From contig NZ_CAJPNR010000001.1 in the NCBI RefSeq assembly GCF_905372115.1, positions 62,001 to 126,000 on the forward strand: DNA of 64,000 nucleotides, given 5' to 3'. The translations under genes and the position numbers were made by a program. The DNA comes from an uncultured Streptococcus sp. (GTDB lineage: Bacteria > Bacillota > Bacilli > Lactobacillales > Streptococcaceae). Positions 7,534-15,837 of this stretch are shown one piece after another. Below the pieces are notes generated by a model. It was not told where the DNA came from. It searched no databases and worked only from the letters and a program-made list of their open reading frames with translations. The number at the start of each line of letters is the position of its first letter. Within the stretch, counting starts at the first letter, position 1.

Positions 7534-9471
7534 ATGGATTATTCAAAAGTTGCAAAACAGGTCATTGAGGCTGTTGGAAAAGATAATCTTGTGGCAGCAG
7601 CACATTGTGCAACTAGATTGCGCCTCGTGTTGAAAGATGACAGTATTATTAATCAAAAAGCATTGGACGATAATGCTGATGTTAAAGGGACTTTTAAAAC
7701 AGATGGTCAATATCAGGTTATCATTGGTCCTGGTGATGTAAACTTTGTTTACGCTGAGATTATAAAAGAAACTGGTCTTAAAGAAGTTTCAACTGATGAT
7801 TTGAAGCAGATTGCTGCTAGTGGAAAGAAGTTTAATCCTATTATGGCTTTGATTAAACTCTTGTCCGATATTTTTGTACCTATTATTCCAGCCTTAGTTG
7901 CAGGCGGTCTTTTGATGGCTCTTCGTAATTTCCTGACCTCAGAAGGATTGTTTGGGCCACAATCGATTGAGCAAATGGTTCCAGCTATTAAGGGGCTGTC
8001 AGAAATGATTCAGCTCATGTCTGCTGCACCATTCATGTTCCTGCCGATTCTTGTTGGTATCTCAGCTGCAAAACGTTTTGGAGCTAACCAGTTCCTGGGT
8101 GCTGCAATCGGTATGATTATGACGACACCAGACCTTGGAGGGGCTGAGAAATTTTGGGATATTTTTGGTTATCATGTGACACAAACAAGTTATGTTTACC
8201 AAGTAATTCCGGTTCTCGCTGCAGTATGGATTTTGGCTCACCTTGAAAAATTCTTCCACAAGAAGTTGCCATCAGCTGTTGATTTCACCTTCACGCCATT
8301 GCTATCAGTTATGATTACTGGATTTTTGACATTTACTGTAGTTGGTCCAGTAATGCTATTGGTATCTAACGGTATTACAGATGCAATCGTTTGGCTTTAT
8401 AACATAACAAGCTTTATTGGTATGAGTATCTTCGGAGGAACCTATTCATTAATTGTAATGACTGGTCTTCACCAATCTTTCCCAGCCATCGAAACACAAT
8501 TGCTTTCGGCTTGGCAAAATGGCAGTGGTCATGGTGACTTTATCTTTGTTGTTGCTTCTATGGCCAATGTTGCGCAAGGTGCAGCTACATTCGCAATCTT
8601 GTTCTTAACTAAGAATGCTAAAACAAAAGGTCTTGCATCTTCTGCAGGTGTCTCAGCTCTCTTGGGTATTACAGAGCCGGCTCTCTTTGGTGTAAACTTG
8701 AAATATAAATTCCCATTCTTCTGTGCCCTTATCGGATCAGCAGTAGGAGCTTTCTTTGCAGGTCTTCTCCAAGTTATTGCTGTGTCTCTTGGTTCGGCAG
8801 GTTTCCTTGGTTTCCTTTCAATTGATGCTAAATCAATTCCGTTCTATTTCTTATGTGAAGTTATTGCTTTTGCAATTGCCTTTGCTTTGACTTATTTCTA
8901 CGGTAAGACAAAAGCGGCAGATGTCTTTGCAGCAGAAGCTGTTGCCGCAACGGCTGATGAAGCAGCAGGAGCAGAAGTAGCTAATGACACAGTTGCTGAA
9001 GAAAAGGCTGCTCTCCAAGACGAGAGAATCCTTGCTCCAATCGTTGGTCAGGCAGTAGCTTTGAGCGATGTTGATGATCCTGTTTTCTCTAGCGGAGCGA
9101 TGGGGCAAGGACTTGCCATCAAGCCTAGTGAGGGTGTGGTTTACGCCCCAGCTGATGCAGAAGTTACGATCGCTTTTGCGACAGGCCATGCCTATGGTTT
9201 GAAGACAGCTAATGGTGCTGAAATTCTGATTCACGTCGGAATTGATACAGTGTCTATGAATGGCGAAGGTTTTGACCAAAAGGTTGCTCAAGGCGACAAG
9301 GTCAAAGCTGGTGATGTTCTGGGAACATTTGAAGCTGAGAAAATTGCAGCCGCTGGTCTGGATGATACGACTATGGTCATCGTTACCAACACAGCTGATT
9401 ACGCTTCTGTGACTCCAGTAGCAGAAGGAGCACTTGCTAAAGGTGACGCAGTTATTGAAGTGAAAGCTTAA
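7534..9471 (+). CDS. scrA: PTS sucrose transporter EIIBCA
   Basis: A 645-residue sugar phosphotransferase permease that imports sucrose as sucrose-6-phosphate. Order of domains: EIIB at about 1-90 with the phosphorylated cysteine in AAHCATRLR; EIIC membrane domain at about 105-455; an Ala/Glu-rich linker; EIIA of the glucose type at about 500-645 with its active histidine in EILIHVGIDT. ATG 7534 is chosen over TTG 7528 because AAGGAG at 7518-7523 is spaced 10 bases from it. Divergent from scrB and controlled from the shared intergenic region by ScrR and probably CcpA. Confidence 0.95.
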   Translation: MDYSKVAKQVIEAVGKDNLVAAAHCATRLRLVLKDDSIINQKALDDNADVKGTFKTDGQYQVIIGPGDVNFVYAEIIKETGLKEVSTDDLKQIAASGKKFNPIMALIKLLSDIFVPIIPALVAGGLLMALRNFLTSEGLFGPQSIEQMVPAIKGLSEMIQLMSAAPFMFLPILVGISAAKRFGANQFLGAAIGMIMTTPDLGGAEKFWDIFGYHVTQTSYVYQVIPVLAAVWILAHLEKFFHKKLPSAVDFTFTPLLSVMITGFLTFTVVGPVMLLVSNGITDAIVWLYNITSFIGMSIFGGTYSLIVMTGLHQSFPAIETQLLSAWQNGSGHGDFIFVVASMANVAQGAATFAILFLTKNAKTKGLASSAGVSALLGITEPALFGVNLKYKFPFFCALIGSAVGAFFAGLLQVIAVSLGSAGFLGFLSIDAKSIPFYFLCEVIAFAIAFALTYFYGKTKAADVFAAEAVAATADEAAGAEVANDTVAEEKAALQDERILAPIVGQAVALSDVDDPVFSSGAMGQGLAIKPSEGVVYAPADAEVTIAFATGHAYGLKTANGAEILIHVGIDTVSMNGEGFDQKVAQGDKVKAGDVLGTFEAEKIAAAGLDDTTMVIVTNTADYASVTPVAEGALAKGDAVIEVKA

Positions 9472-9481
9472 TGGAATTTAG

Positions 9482-9513
9482 AAAACGAACAAATCAGCTT
9501 TTGTTCGTTTTTT
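9482..9513 (+). terminator. Terminator after scrA
   Basis: A 12-bp stem (9482-9493 with 9500-9511) closes on a short loop and runs into TTTTTT. It separates scrA from scrK. Confidence 0.85.
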
Positions 9514-9583
9514 ATGTCATAAGTACAGTCTTGTTGAAAAAGCTTTAAAAAGACTGTTTTTGGCAAGAAGTCTGCAAGAGATA

Positions 9584-9592
9584 TGCTATAAT
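9584..9592 (+). promoter_or_regulatory. Extended -10 promoter of scrK
   Basis: TGCTATAAT is an extended -10 element. No well-spaced -35 is visible (TTGGCA at 9560-9565 is 21 bases away). It lies 39 bases before scrK. Confidence 0.6.
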
Positions 9593-9630
9593 GAATAGAG
9601 TAAAAATCAAATGTTAAAAGAGGATTTATA

Positions 9631-10530
9631 ATGACAAAATTGTATGGAAGTTTGGAAGCGGGCGGCACTAAGTTTGTCTGTGCTGTAGGCGATGAACGGT
9701 TTGAAGTTGTTGAAAAGACACAGTTTCCAACGACCACGCCTATTGAAACGCTGGATAAGACGATTGAGTTCTTTTCTCGTTTTGACAATCTAGCTGGTTT
9801 AGCTGTTGGTTCTTTCGGGCCAATTGATATTGACCCTAATTCAAAGACTTACGGCTTTATCACGACGACGCCTAAGCCGCATTGGGCTAATGTGGATATT
9901 GTCGGCGCTCTGCGCCGAGCTCTCAATGTGCCTATTTACTTCACAACGGATGTCAATAGTTCAGCTTACGGTGAAGTAGTAGCCCGCAACAATGCTGGAG
10001 GCCGCATTGAAAATCTGGTCTATTATACGATTGGGACAGGAATAGGTGCTGGCGCTATCCAGCGAGGCGAATTTGTCGGCGGAACAGGTCATCCGGAAAT
10101 GGGGCATTATTATGTAGCTAAGCACCCTATGGATGTGGAAAAAGAGTTCAATGGTGTTTGTCCTTTCCACAATGGCTGTTTGGAAGGATTGGCGGCTGGA
10201 CCAAGCTTAGAAGCGCGGACCGGAGTTCGTGGGGAAAATATTAAACTTAATAGTTCCGTCTGGGATATTCAAGCTTACTATATCGCTCAGGCGGCTATTC
10301 AGGCGACAGTGACTTTCCGTCCAGATGTCATCGTCTTTGGTGGCGGGGTTATGGCTCAGCAGCACATGCTGGATCGGGTTCGTGAGAAATTCACAGTTCT
10401 TCTGAATGGTTATTTGCCAGTTCCCGATGTTCGTGACTATATCGTGACACCGGCTGTGGCTGGAAATGGCTCCGCAACACTGGGGAACTTTGTACTGGCT
10501 AAAGAAGTTAGCGAGCGCCACGCAAAATAA
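9631..10530 (+). CDS. scrK: Fructokinase, ROK family
   Basis: A 299-residue ROK-family sugar kinase that phosphorylates the fructose released by ScrB. It has the N-terminal ATP motif (GSLEAGGTKFVCA), the central DVNSSAYGE segment and the zinc/ROK signature with CPFHNGCLEGLAAGPS (cysteines near 170-177), and a glycine-rich FGGGVM motif. GAGGATTTATA precedes ATG 9631. It completes the sucrose pathway but has its own promoter. Confidence 0.93.
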   Translation: MTKLYGSLEAGGTKFVCAVGDERFEVVEKTQFPTTTPIETLDKTIEFFSRFDNLAGLAVGSFGPIDIDPNSKTYGFITTTPKPHWANVDIVGALRRALNVPIYFTTDVNSSAYGEVVARNNAGGRIENLVYYTIGTGIGAGAIQRGEFVGGTGHPEMGHYYVAKHPMDVEKEFNGVCPFHNGCLEGLAAGPSLEARTGVRGENIKLNSSVWDIQAYYIAQAAIQATVTFRPDVIVFGGGVMAQQHMLDRVREKFTVLLNGYLPVPDVRDYIVTPAVAGNGSATLGNFVLAKEVSERHAK

Positions 10531-10576
10531 GCTTATAGGGTCTGATTTATCAGGCCATTCTCTATGAGGAAAAGTA

Positions 10577-10987
10577 ATGGAAAAAGCAATTGTCAAAGAT
10601 ATTTTCTTCCTGCAGCAACCATCAGAGCAAGCAAGTAGAGAAGACCTTTATCTGGCTCAAGACTTGCAGGATACTCTGCAGGCCAATCGAGAAAACTGTA
10701 TAGGGCTCGCAGCCAATATGATTGGCGAGCGTAAGCGAGTCATTATCTTTCTATATGGTTTGGTGCCGGTAGTCATGTTTAATCCGGTGCTGCGCTCTAA
10801 GTCAGGCCCTTATCAGACAGAAGAGAGCTGCCTGTCCTTGGTTGGAAGCCGTCCTACCCAACGTTATCAGGAAATCACAATTGATTATCTGGATAAACAT
10901 TGGCAGCAGCAGACCATGACCTTGAAAGGCCTGCCTGCCCAAATCTGCCAGCATGAATTGGATCATTTGGAAGGGATTATCATTTAG
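10577..10987 (+). CDS. Peptide deformylase-like protein, altered active site
   Basis: A 136-residue protein of the polypeptide deformylase family, which normally removes the N-formyl group from new proteins. Motif 3 is intact (QHELDHLEG, with both zinc histidines and the catalytic Glu) and motif 2 keeps its zinc cysteine (ESCLS rather than EGCLS). In motif 1 the usual GLAAxQ reads GLAANM, so the conserved Gln is replaced by Met. The length is short for a deformylase. It may be a second, specialised or weak deformylase; housekeeping def is presumably elsewhere. Confidence 0.75.
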   Translation: MEKAIVKDIFFLQQPSEQASREDLYLAQDLQDTLQANRENCIGLAANMIGERKRVIIFLYGLVPVVMFNPVLRSKSGPYQTEESCLSLVGSRPTQRYQEITIDYLDKHWQQQTMTLKGLPAQICQHELDHLEGIII

Positions 10988-10993
10988 AAAAAT

Positions 10994-11022
10994 TTGACAA
11001 AATTGCAAAAAATGTCTAAAAT
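10994..11022 (+). promoter_or_regulatory. Promoter of small membrane protein gene
   Basis: TTGACA (10994-10999), 17-base spacer, TAAAAT (11017-11022): near-consensus sigma-A promoter. Confidence 0.75.
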
Positions 11023-11065
11023 TAGAGATAATTAGCAGAATAATATTGAAGGAGGCAAGATGTAA

Positions 11066-11401
11066 ATGAAAACAAAAACTTTAGCACTGATAAGCGGTCT
11101 GGTTGGTTTGATTGGAGGGACTATTTTGCTGCTCTCGAATATCTTTTTTGTTCCTTTTTCAGCCCTACTAGGTGATTCTGGCCTGAATTTACTGGGAGCG
11201 GTGATTAAATTGGCAGCTCTGGGCTTGGGAATTACTTCCTTGGCTTATTACAAAGGTCAAATGCGTTTCAGTGTCGCAGCGGGCGTCCTCCTTATCGTCG
11301 GAAGCAGCAACATCGCGCCCATTCCATTTATAGGCTGGATTGCAGGCATTCTCCTTATCATTGGAGGGGCTCTATTCCTCGCTTCTTCTTCAAAATTTTA
11401 A
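11066..11401 (+). CDS. Small membrane protein, unknown function (DUF4064-like)
   Basis: A 111-residue protein with four hydrophobic segments, glycine-rich, with little outside the membrane. It recalls DUF4064-type streptococcal membrane proteins, but I cannot assign a function. The start at ATG 11066 follows GGAGG (11051-11055) by 10 bases; a closer ATG at 11060 is immediately followed by a stop codon. It has its own promoter and terminator, so it is a single-gene unit. Confidence 0.6.
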   Translation: MKTKTLALISGLVGLIGGTILLLSNIFFVPFSALLGDSGLNLLGAVIKLAALGLGITSLAYYKGQMRFSVAAGVLLIVGSSNIAPIPFIGWIAGILLIIGGALFLASSSKF

Positions 11402-11448
11402 TGCGGGACCAATCAATTTTTAGGCTGTTTGTCAGTTTGAAAGGAAGG

Positions 11449-11474
11449 GTGAAGAAATTTTCTTCGCTTTTTTT
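11449..11474 (+). terminator. Intrinsic terminator
   Basis: GTGAAGAA (11449-11456) pairs with TTCTTCGC (11460-11467) with one wobble, followed by seven T. It ends the small membrane protein transcript. Confidence 0.75.
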
Positions 11475-11510
11475 CTTGTTGAAAAAATAGTTCTCATGGA
11501 AACTTTTTTC

Positions 11511-11538
11511 TTGACTTTCTTTTTTCTTGTGTTAAAAT
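11511..11538 (+). promoter_or_regulatory. Promoter of the marR-ABC operon
   Basis: TTGACT (11511-11516), 16-base spacer, TAAAAT (11533-11538). The -10 lies inside the downstream palindromic operator. Confidence 0.75.
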
Positions 11539-11559
11539 AGTTCTCACGAAAACTATTTT
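11534..11559 (+). promoter_or_regulatory. Palindromic operator for MarR regulator
   Basis: AAAATAGTT (11534-11542) and AACTATTTT (11551-11559) form a perfect 9-bp inverted repeat around CTCACGAA. A less perfect copy lies at 11484-11509, 50 bases (about five helix turns) upstream. Placement over the -10 box suggests autorepression by the downstream MarR protein. Confidence 0.65.
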
Positions 11560-11575
11560 TACAAAGGATACAGGT

Positions 11576-12034
11576 ATGGATAAGCCTTTACTGGAATTGA
11601 AGCGTTTTGGACGAAAGATTCATCTCATAGCGGAAAAGCTTGCCAAGGAGCAAGGGATTGAGTCCATGGCTGGGCCTCAGGGGCAGGTCTTGCATATTGT
11701 CGCCTGTCGTATGGAAGAGGGGAAGGATACCCTTATCAAGGATATTGAGCAGGAGTTGGATATTTCCAAATCGGTGGCCTCTAACTTAATGAAAAGGATG
11801 GAGAAGAATGGCTTTATCAAGCTGGAAATGGGCAAGACAGACAAGCGGGCTAAATATATCCGTCTCACTCCGCAGTCGCAGGAAAGAATGAAAAAAATCC
11901 GTGACTTTTTTGATGAAATGAACCTTTCTATTTTGAATGGTGTTTCTGAGCAGGAACTGCTGATTTTTTCTCAAGTCATGGCCAAGTTTTATCAGAATAT
12001 CGAAAGTTTAGAAAATGGAGGGAAAGATGTTTAA
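11576..12034 (+). CDS. MarR family transcriptional regulator
   Basis: A 152-residue winged-helix regulator. The recognition region reads IEQELDISKSVASNLMKRMEKNGFI (helix-turn-helix at about residues 60-85), followed by the wing with the conserved DKRAKYIRLT (D-x-R motif). AAAGGA precedes ATG 11576. It overlaps the downstream ABC transporter gene by 8 bases, the usual arrangement in which a MarR protein represses a multidrug or peptide exporter and is released by the toxic ligand. The ligand is unknown. Confidence 0.88.
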   Translation: MDKPLLELKRFGRKIHLIAEKLAKEQGIESMAGPQGQVLHIVACRMEEGKDTLIKDIEQELDISKSVASNLMKRMEKNGFIKLEMGKTDKRAKYIRLTPQSQERMKKIRDFFDEMNLSILNGVSEQELLIFSQVMAKFYQNIESLENGGKDV

Positions 12035-13793
12035 GTTATTTAAACGGCTGACGGTAAGGGAAGTGAGCATGATTGTTCTCAGTGTGCTCTTCACCTTCCT
12101 AACGGTATATCTGGAATTAGAAGTTCCAACCTATATTTCGACGATTACAGAGTTGCTGCAAACACCAGGGACTGGTTTGGCAGATTTGTGGGAGCCAGGT
12201 CTGAAAATGATCGGCCTGTCTTTTGCTAGCTTGCTGTCAGCTATTGTGGTTGGCTTTTTTGCCGCTCGTATAGCAGCCAGCTTTACCCAGAGCTTGCGGA
12301 GCGATATTTTCAACCGTGTGCTAGACTATTCGCAGACGGAGATTAAGAAATTTTCAATCCCTAGTCTGCTGACTCGGACGACAAATGATATTACCCAGGT
12401 ACAGACCTTAATTACCATGGGGCTTCAGGTGGTGACCAGGGGACCGATTATGGCGATTTGGGCCATGACCAAGATTATTGGCAAGTCCGAGAACTGGCTG
12501 ATAGCAGTTCTTATTGCTGTTATAGTCAATATCCTGCTGACAGTAGTTTTGGTGACATTGGCCTTTCCCAAACAGTCAGTTGCGCAACGCTTGGTCGATA
12601 AGCTAAACAGTGTCACTAGAGAGAGTCTGACTGGGATTCGCGTGGTCCGGGCTTACAATGCTGAGGATTATCAGGATGAGAAATTTGCGGCGGCCAATGA
12701 TGAAGTAACCCGACTTAATCTTTTCATCGGTCGTCTGATGGCTATGATGAATCCAGTTATGATGGGGATTTCCAGCGGATTGACACTGGCTATTTACTGG
12801 ATTGGTGCTTATTTGATCCAGGAGGCTGGGCTGCAGGAGCGTCTCCCACTCTTCAGTGATATGGTCGTCTTTATGTCCTATGCTATGCAGATTGTGATTG
12901 GATTCTTGCTCATGGGGGCCCTCTTCATCGTCCTGCCTCGGACCATTGTATCGGCTGGCCGGATTAATGAAGTACTGGACCTGCATTCTTCTATCACCAG
13001 TCCAGAACAGCCTAAGGCAGCAGCGGATAGCAAGGGAGAGGTGGTCTTTCGAGATGTGTCCTTCCGCTATTCCAAGAATTCAGAAGCGGTCATTGAGCAT
13101 GTTAGCTTTACAGCGCAGGCTGGTGATACCGTGGCCTTTATCGGTTCAACCGGTTCAGGGAAATCCACGCTAGTCAATCTCATTCCTCGTTTCTATGATG
13201 TGACTGAAGGAGAGATTCTGGTAGATGGTGTCAACGTTCAGGATTATCAGCTGGAAGACCTGCATAATAAGGTCGGCTACATCCCTCAAAAGGCTGTGCT
13301 TTTCTCTGGCGATGTTGAGAGCAATCTGGACTTCGGTCAAAGCAAAGAAAGCCCGCTAGATGAGCAGAAAATGTGGGAGGCTCTTGACCTAGCACAGGCT
13401 AAACCCTTTGTCCAAGAGAAGGAAAAGGGGCTGAAAGCAGAAGTGGCTCAAAGCGGGACCAACTTCTCTGGTGGTCAGCGTCAGCGTTTGGCTATTGCCA
13501 GAGCATTGGCTCGTAAGCCAGAAATCCTCATCTTTGACGACTCCTTCTCAGCTCTAGACTATAAGACAGACCGCATTTTGCGCAAGGAACTGGCTGAGCG
13601 GACGCAGGATATGACCAAGCTAATTGTGGCACAGCGGATTTCTACTATCATGGATGCGGATCAAATCTTGGTCTTGGATGCTGGTAAGGTGGTCGGTCAA
13701 GGTACCCACCGAGAGCTTTTGGCCAACAACGAAGTCTATCAAGAAATTGCCTACTCACAACTATCCAAGGAGGAATTAGAAAATGGAAAATAA
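12027..13793 (+). CDS. ABC exporter half-transporter A (multidrug type)
   Basis: 588 residues: an exporter membrane domain of six segments (about 15-320) and an ATPase with Walker A GSTGSGKST, signature FSGGQRQ and Walker B ILIFDDSFSALD. The residue after Walker B is Asp rather than the catalytic Glu (FDDS), the sign of a degenerate site in a heterodimeric exporter of the TM287/288 or LmrCD type. ATG 12027 is chosen over ATG 12015 because GGAGGG at 12017-12022 is then a well-spaced ribosome site. It follows marR and overlaps the partner gene by 11 bases. Confidence 0.88.
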   Translation: MFKLFKRLTVREVSMIVLSVLFTFLTVYLELEVPTYISTITELLQTPGTGLADLWEPGLKMIGLSFASLLSAIVVGFFAARIAASFTQSLRSDIFNRVLDYSQTEIKKFSIPSLLTRTTNDITQVQTLITMGLQVVTRGPIMAIWAMTKIIGKSENWLIAVLIAVIVNILLTVVLVTLAFPKQSVAQRLVDKLNSVTRESLTGIRVVRAYNAEDYQDEKFAAANDEVTRLNLFIGRLMAMMNPVMMGISSGLTLAIYWIGAYLIQEAGLQERLPLFSDMVVFMSYAMQIVIGFLLMGALFIVLPRTIVSAGRINEVLDLHSSITSPEQPKAAADSKGEVVFRDVSFRYSKNSEAVIEHVSFTAQAGDTVAFIGSTGSGKSTLVNLIPRFYDVTEGEILVDGVNVQDYQLEDLHNKVGYIPQKAVLFSGDVESNLDFGQSKESPLDEQKMWEALDLAQAKPFVQEKEKGLKAEVAQSGTNFSGGQRQRLAIARALARKPEILIFDDSFSALDYKTDRILRKELAERTQDMTKLIVAQRISTIMDADQILVLDAGKVVGQGTHRELLANNEVYQEIAYSQLSKEELENGK

Positions 13794-15540
13794 GAAGCCT
13801 TCATTATTTAGCCAGATACGGCCTTATCTCAAAGGCTTCCAGCTTCCTCTTGCTTTGGCATTTGTGGGAGCTGTCTTGTCAAACATTATCACGGTCTATG
13901 GGCCAAATAAATTAAAAGAAATTACCAATCTCATCTCTGAAGGTTTGGCTACCAATATTGATTTAAAAGCTGTGTCTGAGATTGCACTTCTGCTGACCGT
14001 GCTCTATGCAGTTGGAGCCCTGCTCAACTACGGGCAGTCCTTTATCATCAGTACGGTTATCCAGTATTTCTCCAAGCGGCTGCGGACGGCCATTGCAGAG
14101 AAGATTAACAAGCTGCCGCTGGGCTATTTCGATAGTCATTCTCAGGGGGATACTCTGTCGCGCGTGACCAATGACGTAGATACGGTCGGCCAATCCCTCA
14201 ACCAGAGTCTGGGAAATGTTATCTCTGCCAGCCTGCTCTTGGTGGCTGTGGTTTTGACCATGTTCTTCATGAACTGGATCTTGGCCTTGGTAACCATCTT
14301 AGCTACTGTAGTCGGCTTTGTCTTTGTCGGCCTCATCATGGGCAAGTCTCAGGGCTATTTCACCGCCCAGCAAAACGATCTGGCTGCAGTAAACGGTTAT
14401 GTGGAGGAGATGTACTCTGGTCATAATGTTGTTACCAGCTATAATGCCATTGAGAAGTCTAAGGAGCGCTTTGCAGTTCTCAATCACAATCTCTATAACA
14501 GTATTTGGAAATCGCAATTTATCTCTAGCATGATGATGCCGCTCATGTTCTTTACGGGGAATTTTGCTTATGTGCTGGTTATTTTGGTCGGTGCTGCTCT
14601 GGCAATTAATGGCTCTATTAGTATCGGAATTATTGTCGCCTTTATGGTTTATGTGCGGACCTTCTCTCAGCCTTTGTCACAGATTGCCCAAGGTATCGCC
14701 GTCTTGCAGCAGGCTGGTGCAGCACTGGTTCGTGTCTTTGAATTTCTGGCTGAGCCTGATATGGAAGACGACCAATATAAAGAGCAGCAGCTTACTGCTG
14801 TCAAGGGAGATGTTGCCTTTGAAGAAGTCTTCTTTGGCTACAAGCCGGACCAGACCATTATTCATGATTTCTCAGCCCAGGCCAAAGCAGGACAGAAGAT
14901 TGCCATTGTCGGCCCAACAGGTGCGGGTAAGACGACTATCGTTAATCTCCTTATGAAGTTCTATGAAATTGACAAGGGACGGATCAGCATTGATGGTATA
15001 GATATTAAGGATATGAAACGCTCCGAGGTTCACGATGCCTTTTCAATGGTCTTGCAGGATACCTGGCTCTTTGAGGGGACTATCCGAGAGAACTTGATTT
15101 ATAATCAGGAGCATGTGACGGATGAAGCAGTTGTTGCTGCAGCGAAGGCGGTCGGTGTTCATCACTTTATCATGACTCTGCCGCTGGGCTATGATACAGT
15201 GCTAGATGACAGGGTCAACTTGTCGGTCGGTCAGAAGCAACTGCTGACCATCGCTCGTGCTCTACTGAAAGATGCACCGCTCTTGATTTTGGATGAGGCA
15301 ACTTCATCAGTCGATACGCGGACGGAGGAGCTGATTCAAAAGGCTATGGACAAACTCATGGAAGGACGGACTTCCTTTGTCATTGCCCACCGCCTGTCCA
15401 CTATCCGTAATGCGGATCTCATCTTGGTCATGCGCGATGGAAATATCATTGAGCAGGGCAACCACGATGAACTCATGGATCAGAATGGCTTCTATGCAGA
15501 CCTCTATAATAGTCAATTTGTAGAGGAAGATGCAGGTTGA
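13783..15540 (+). CDS. ABC exporter half-transporter B (multidrug type)
   Basis: 585 residues with a six-segment membrane domain (about 15-330) and an ATPase with Walker A GPTGAGKTT, a signature LSVGQKQ (the usual LSGGQ reads LSVGQ), Walker B LLILDEATSSVD with the catalytic Glu, and H-loop VIAHRLS. The canonical Glu here complements the Asp in its partner, consistent with one active and one degenerate ATPase site. AAGGAGG precedes the ATG. Likely substrate class is drugs or peptides, inferred from the MarR neighbour. Confidence 0.88.
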   Translation: MENKKPSLFSQIRPYLKGFQLPLALAFVGAVLSNIITVYGPNKLKEITNLISEGLATNIDLKAVSEIALLLTVLYAVGALLNYGQSFIISTVIQYFSKRLRTAIAEKINKLPLGYFDSHSQGDTLSRVTNDVDTVGQSLNQSLGNVISASLLLVAVVLTMFFMNWILALVTILATVVGFVFVGLIMGKSQGYFTAQQNDLAAVNGYVEEMYSGHNVVTSYNAIEKSKERFAVLNHNLYNSIWKSQFISSMMMPLMFFTGNFAYVLVILVGAALAINGSISIGIIVAFMVYVRTFSQPLSQIAQGIAVLQQAGAALVRVFEFLAEPDMEDDQYKEQQLTAVKGDVAFEEVFFGYKPDQTIIHDFSAQAKAGQKIAIVGPTGAGKTTIVNLLMKFYEIDKGRISIDGIDIKDMKRSEVHDAFSMVLQDTWLFEGTIRENLIYNQEHVTDEAVVAAAKAVGVHHFIMTLPLGYDTVLDDRVNLSVGQKQLLTIARALLKDAPLLILDEATSSVDTRTEELIQKAMDKLMEGRTSFVIAHRLSTIRNADLILVMRDGNIIEQGNHDELMDQNGFYADLYNSQFVEEDAG

Positions 15541-15550
15541 TGATCAAATA

Positions 15551-15587
15551 AAACATCAGGAATGTTGCTTTTCCTGATGTTTTTTTA
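15551..15587 (+). terminator. Terminator after the ABC exporter
   Basis: A 12-bp stem (15551-15562 with 15571-15582, bases ACATCAGGAA/TTCCTGATGT) followed by TTTTTTT. It isolates the exporter operon from the cob promoter. Confidence 0.85.
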
Positions 15588-15630
15588 AATTTAACAGAAT
15601 TTTAAAAAATGCTCAGTTTTCAGTAAGGAC

Positions 15631-15679
15631 GCTCTAGAATCTTGACTTTTTTCAGAGGTGCTCTAGGAAAAACTTGACA
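15631..15679 (+). repeat. Direct repeat upstream of and overlapping the cob promoter
   Basis: GCTCTAG occurs at 15631-15637 and 15660-15666 and CTTGAC at 15641-15646 and 15673-15678, so a unit of about 30 bases is imperfectly repeated, three helix turns apart. The second copy contains the -35 box. It could be an activator or repressor site or a duplicated promoter. Confidence 0.45.
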
Positions 15680-15702
15680 GCTTTTCTTGTTTATATTAAA
15701 AT
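15674..15702 (+). promoter_or_regulatory. Promoter of the cobalamin operon
   Basis: TTGACA (15674-15679), 17-base spacer, TAAAAT (15697-15702). Transcription should start near 15709 and give a leader of about 130 bases before cbiA. Confidence 0.8.
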
Positions 15703-15725
15703 AAATTTAATATACGAACTGAAAG

Positions 15726-15774
15726 CGAACACAACGGCGTGTTTGGACGACATATATGTGAGCAACGGTGCTAC
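15726..15774 (+). promoter_or_regulatory. ANTAR/EutV-type dual-hairpin antiterminator, cob leader
   Basis: Hairpin P1 (15726-15745) has a 7-bp stem with one wobble and the hexaloop AACGGC (15733-15738). After a 12-base linker, hairpin P2 (15758-15774) has stem AGC/GCT extended by GT/AC across a bulged G, with hexaloop AACGGT (15764-15769). Both loops carry A at position 1 and G at position 4, the hallmark of RNA bound by ANTAR-domain antiterminators such as EutV. The 3' side of P2 (15770-15774) is also the 5' side of the following terminator, so binding would prevent termination. Confidence 0.85.
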
Positions 15775-15813
15775 AAAAAATAAAACTTCTTTATTTTTTG
15801 TAGTACTTTTTTT
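15771..15813 (+). terminator. Leader terminator of the cob operon
   Basis: A perfect 14-bp stem (15771-15784 with 15790-15803) closes a 5-base loop and is followed by TACTTTTTTT. It lies between promoter and cbiA and overlaps hairpin P2, so it is a conditional (attenuating) terminator. Confidence 0.88.
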
Positions 15814-15837
15814 ATCAGCGAATCTGGAGTAAAAACG

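Noticed and set aside
15541..15837. Cis-acting cobalamin riboswitch before cbiA
   Set aside because: I looked for the GGTGC...CCGCCACTG-type core on both strands and saw none; the leader is explained by promoter, two hexaloop hairpins and terminator.
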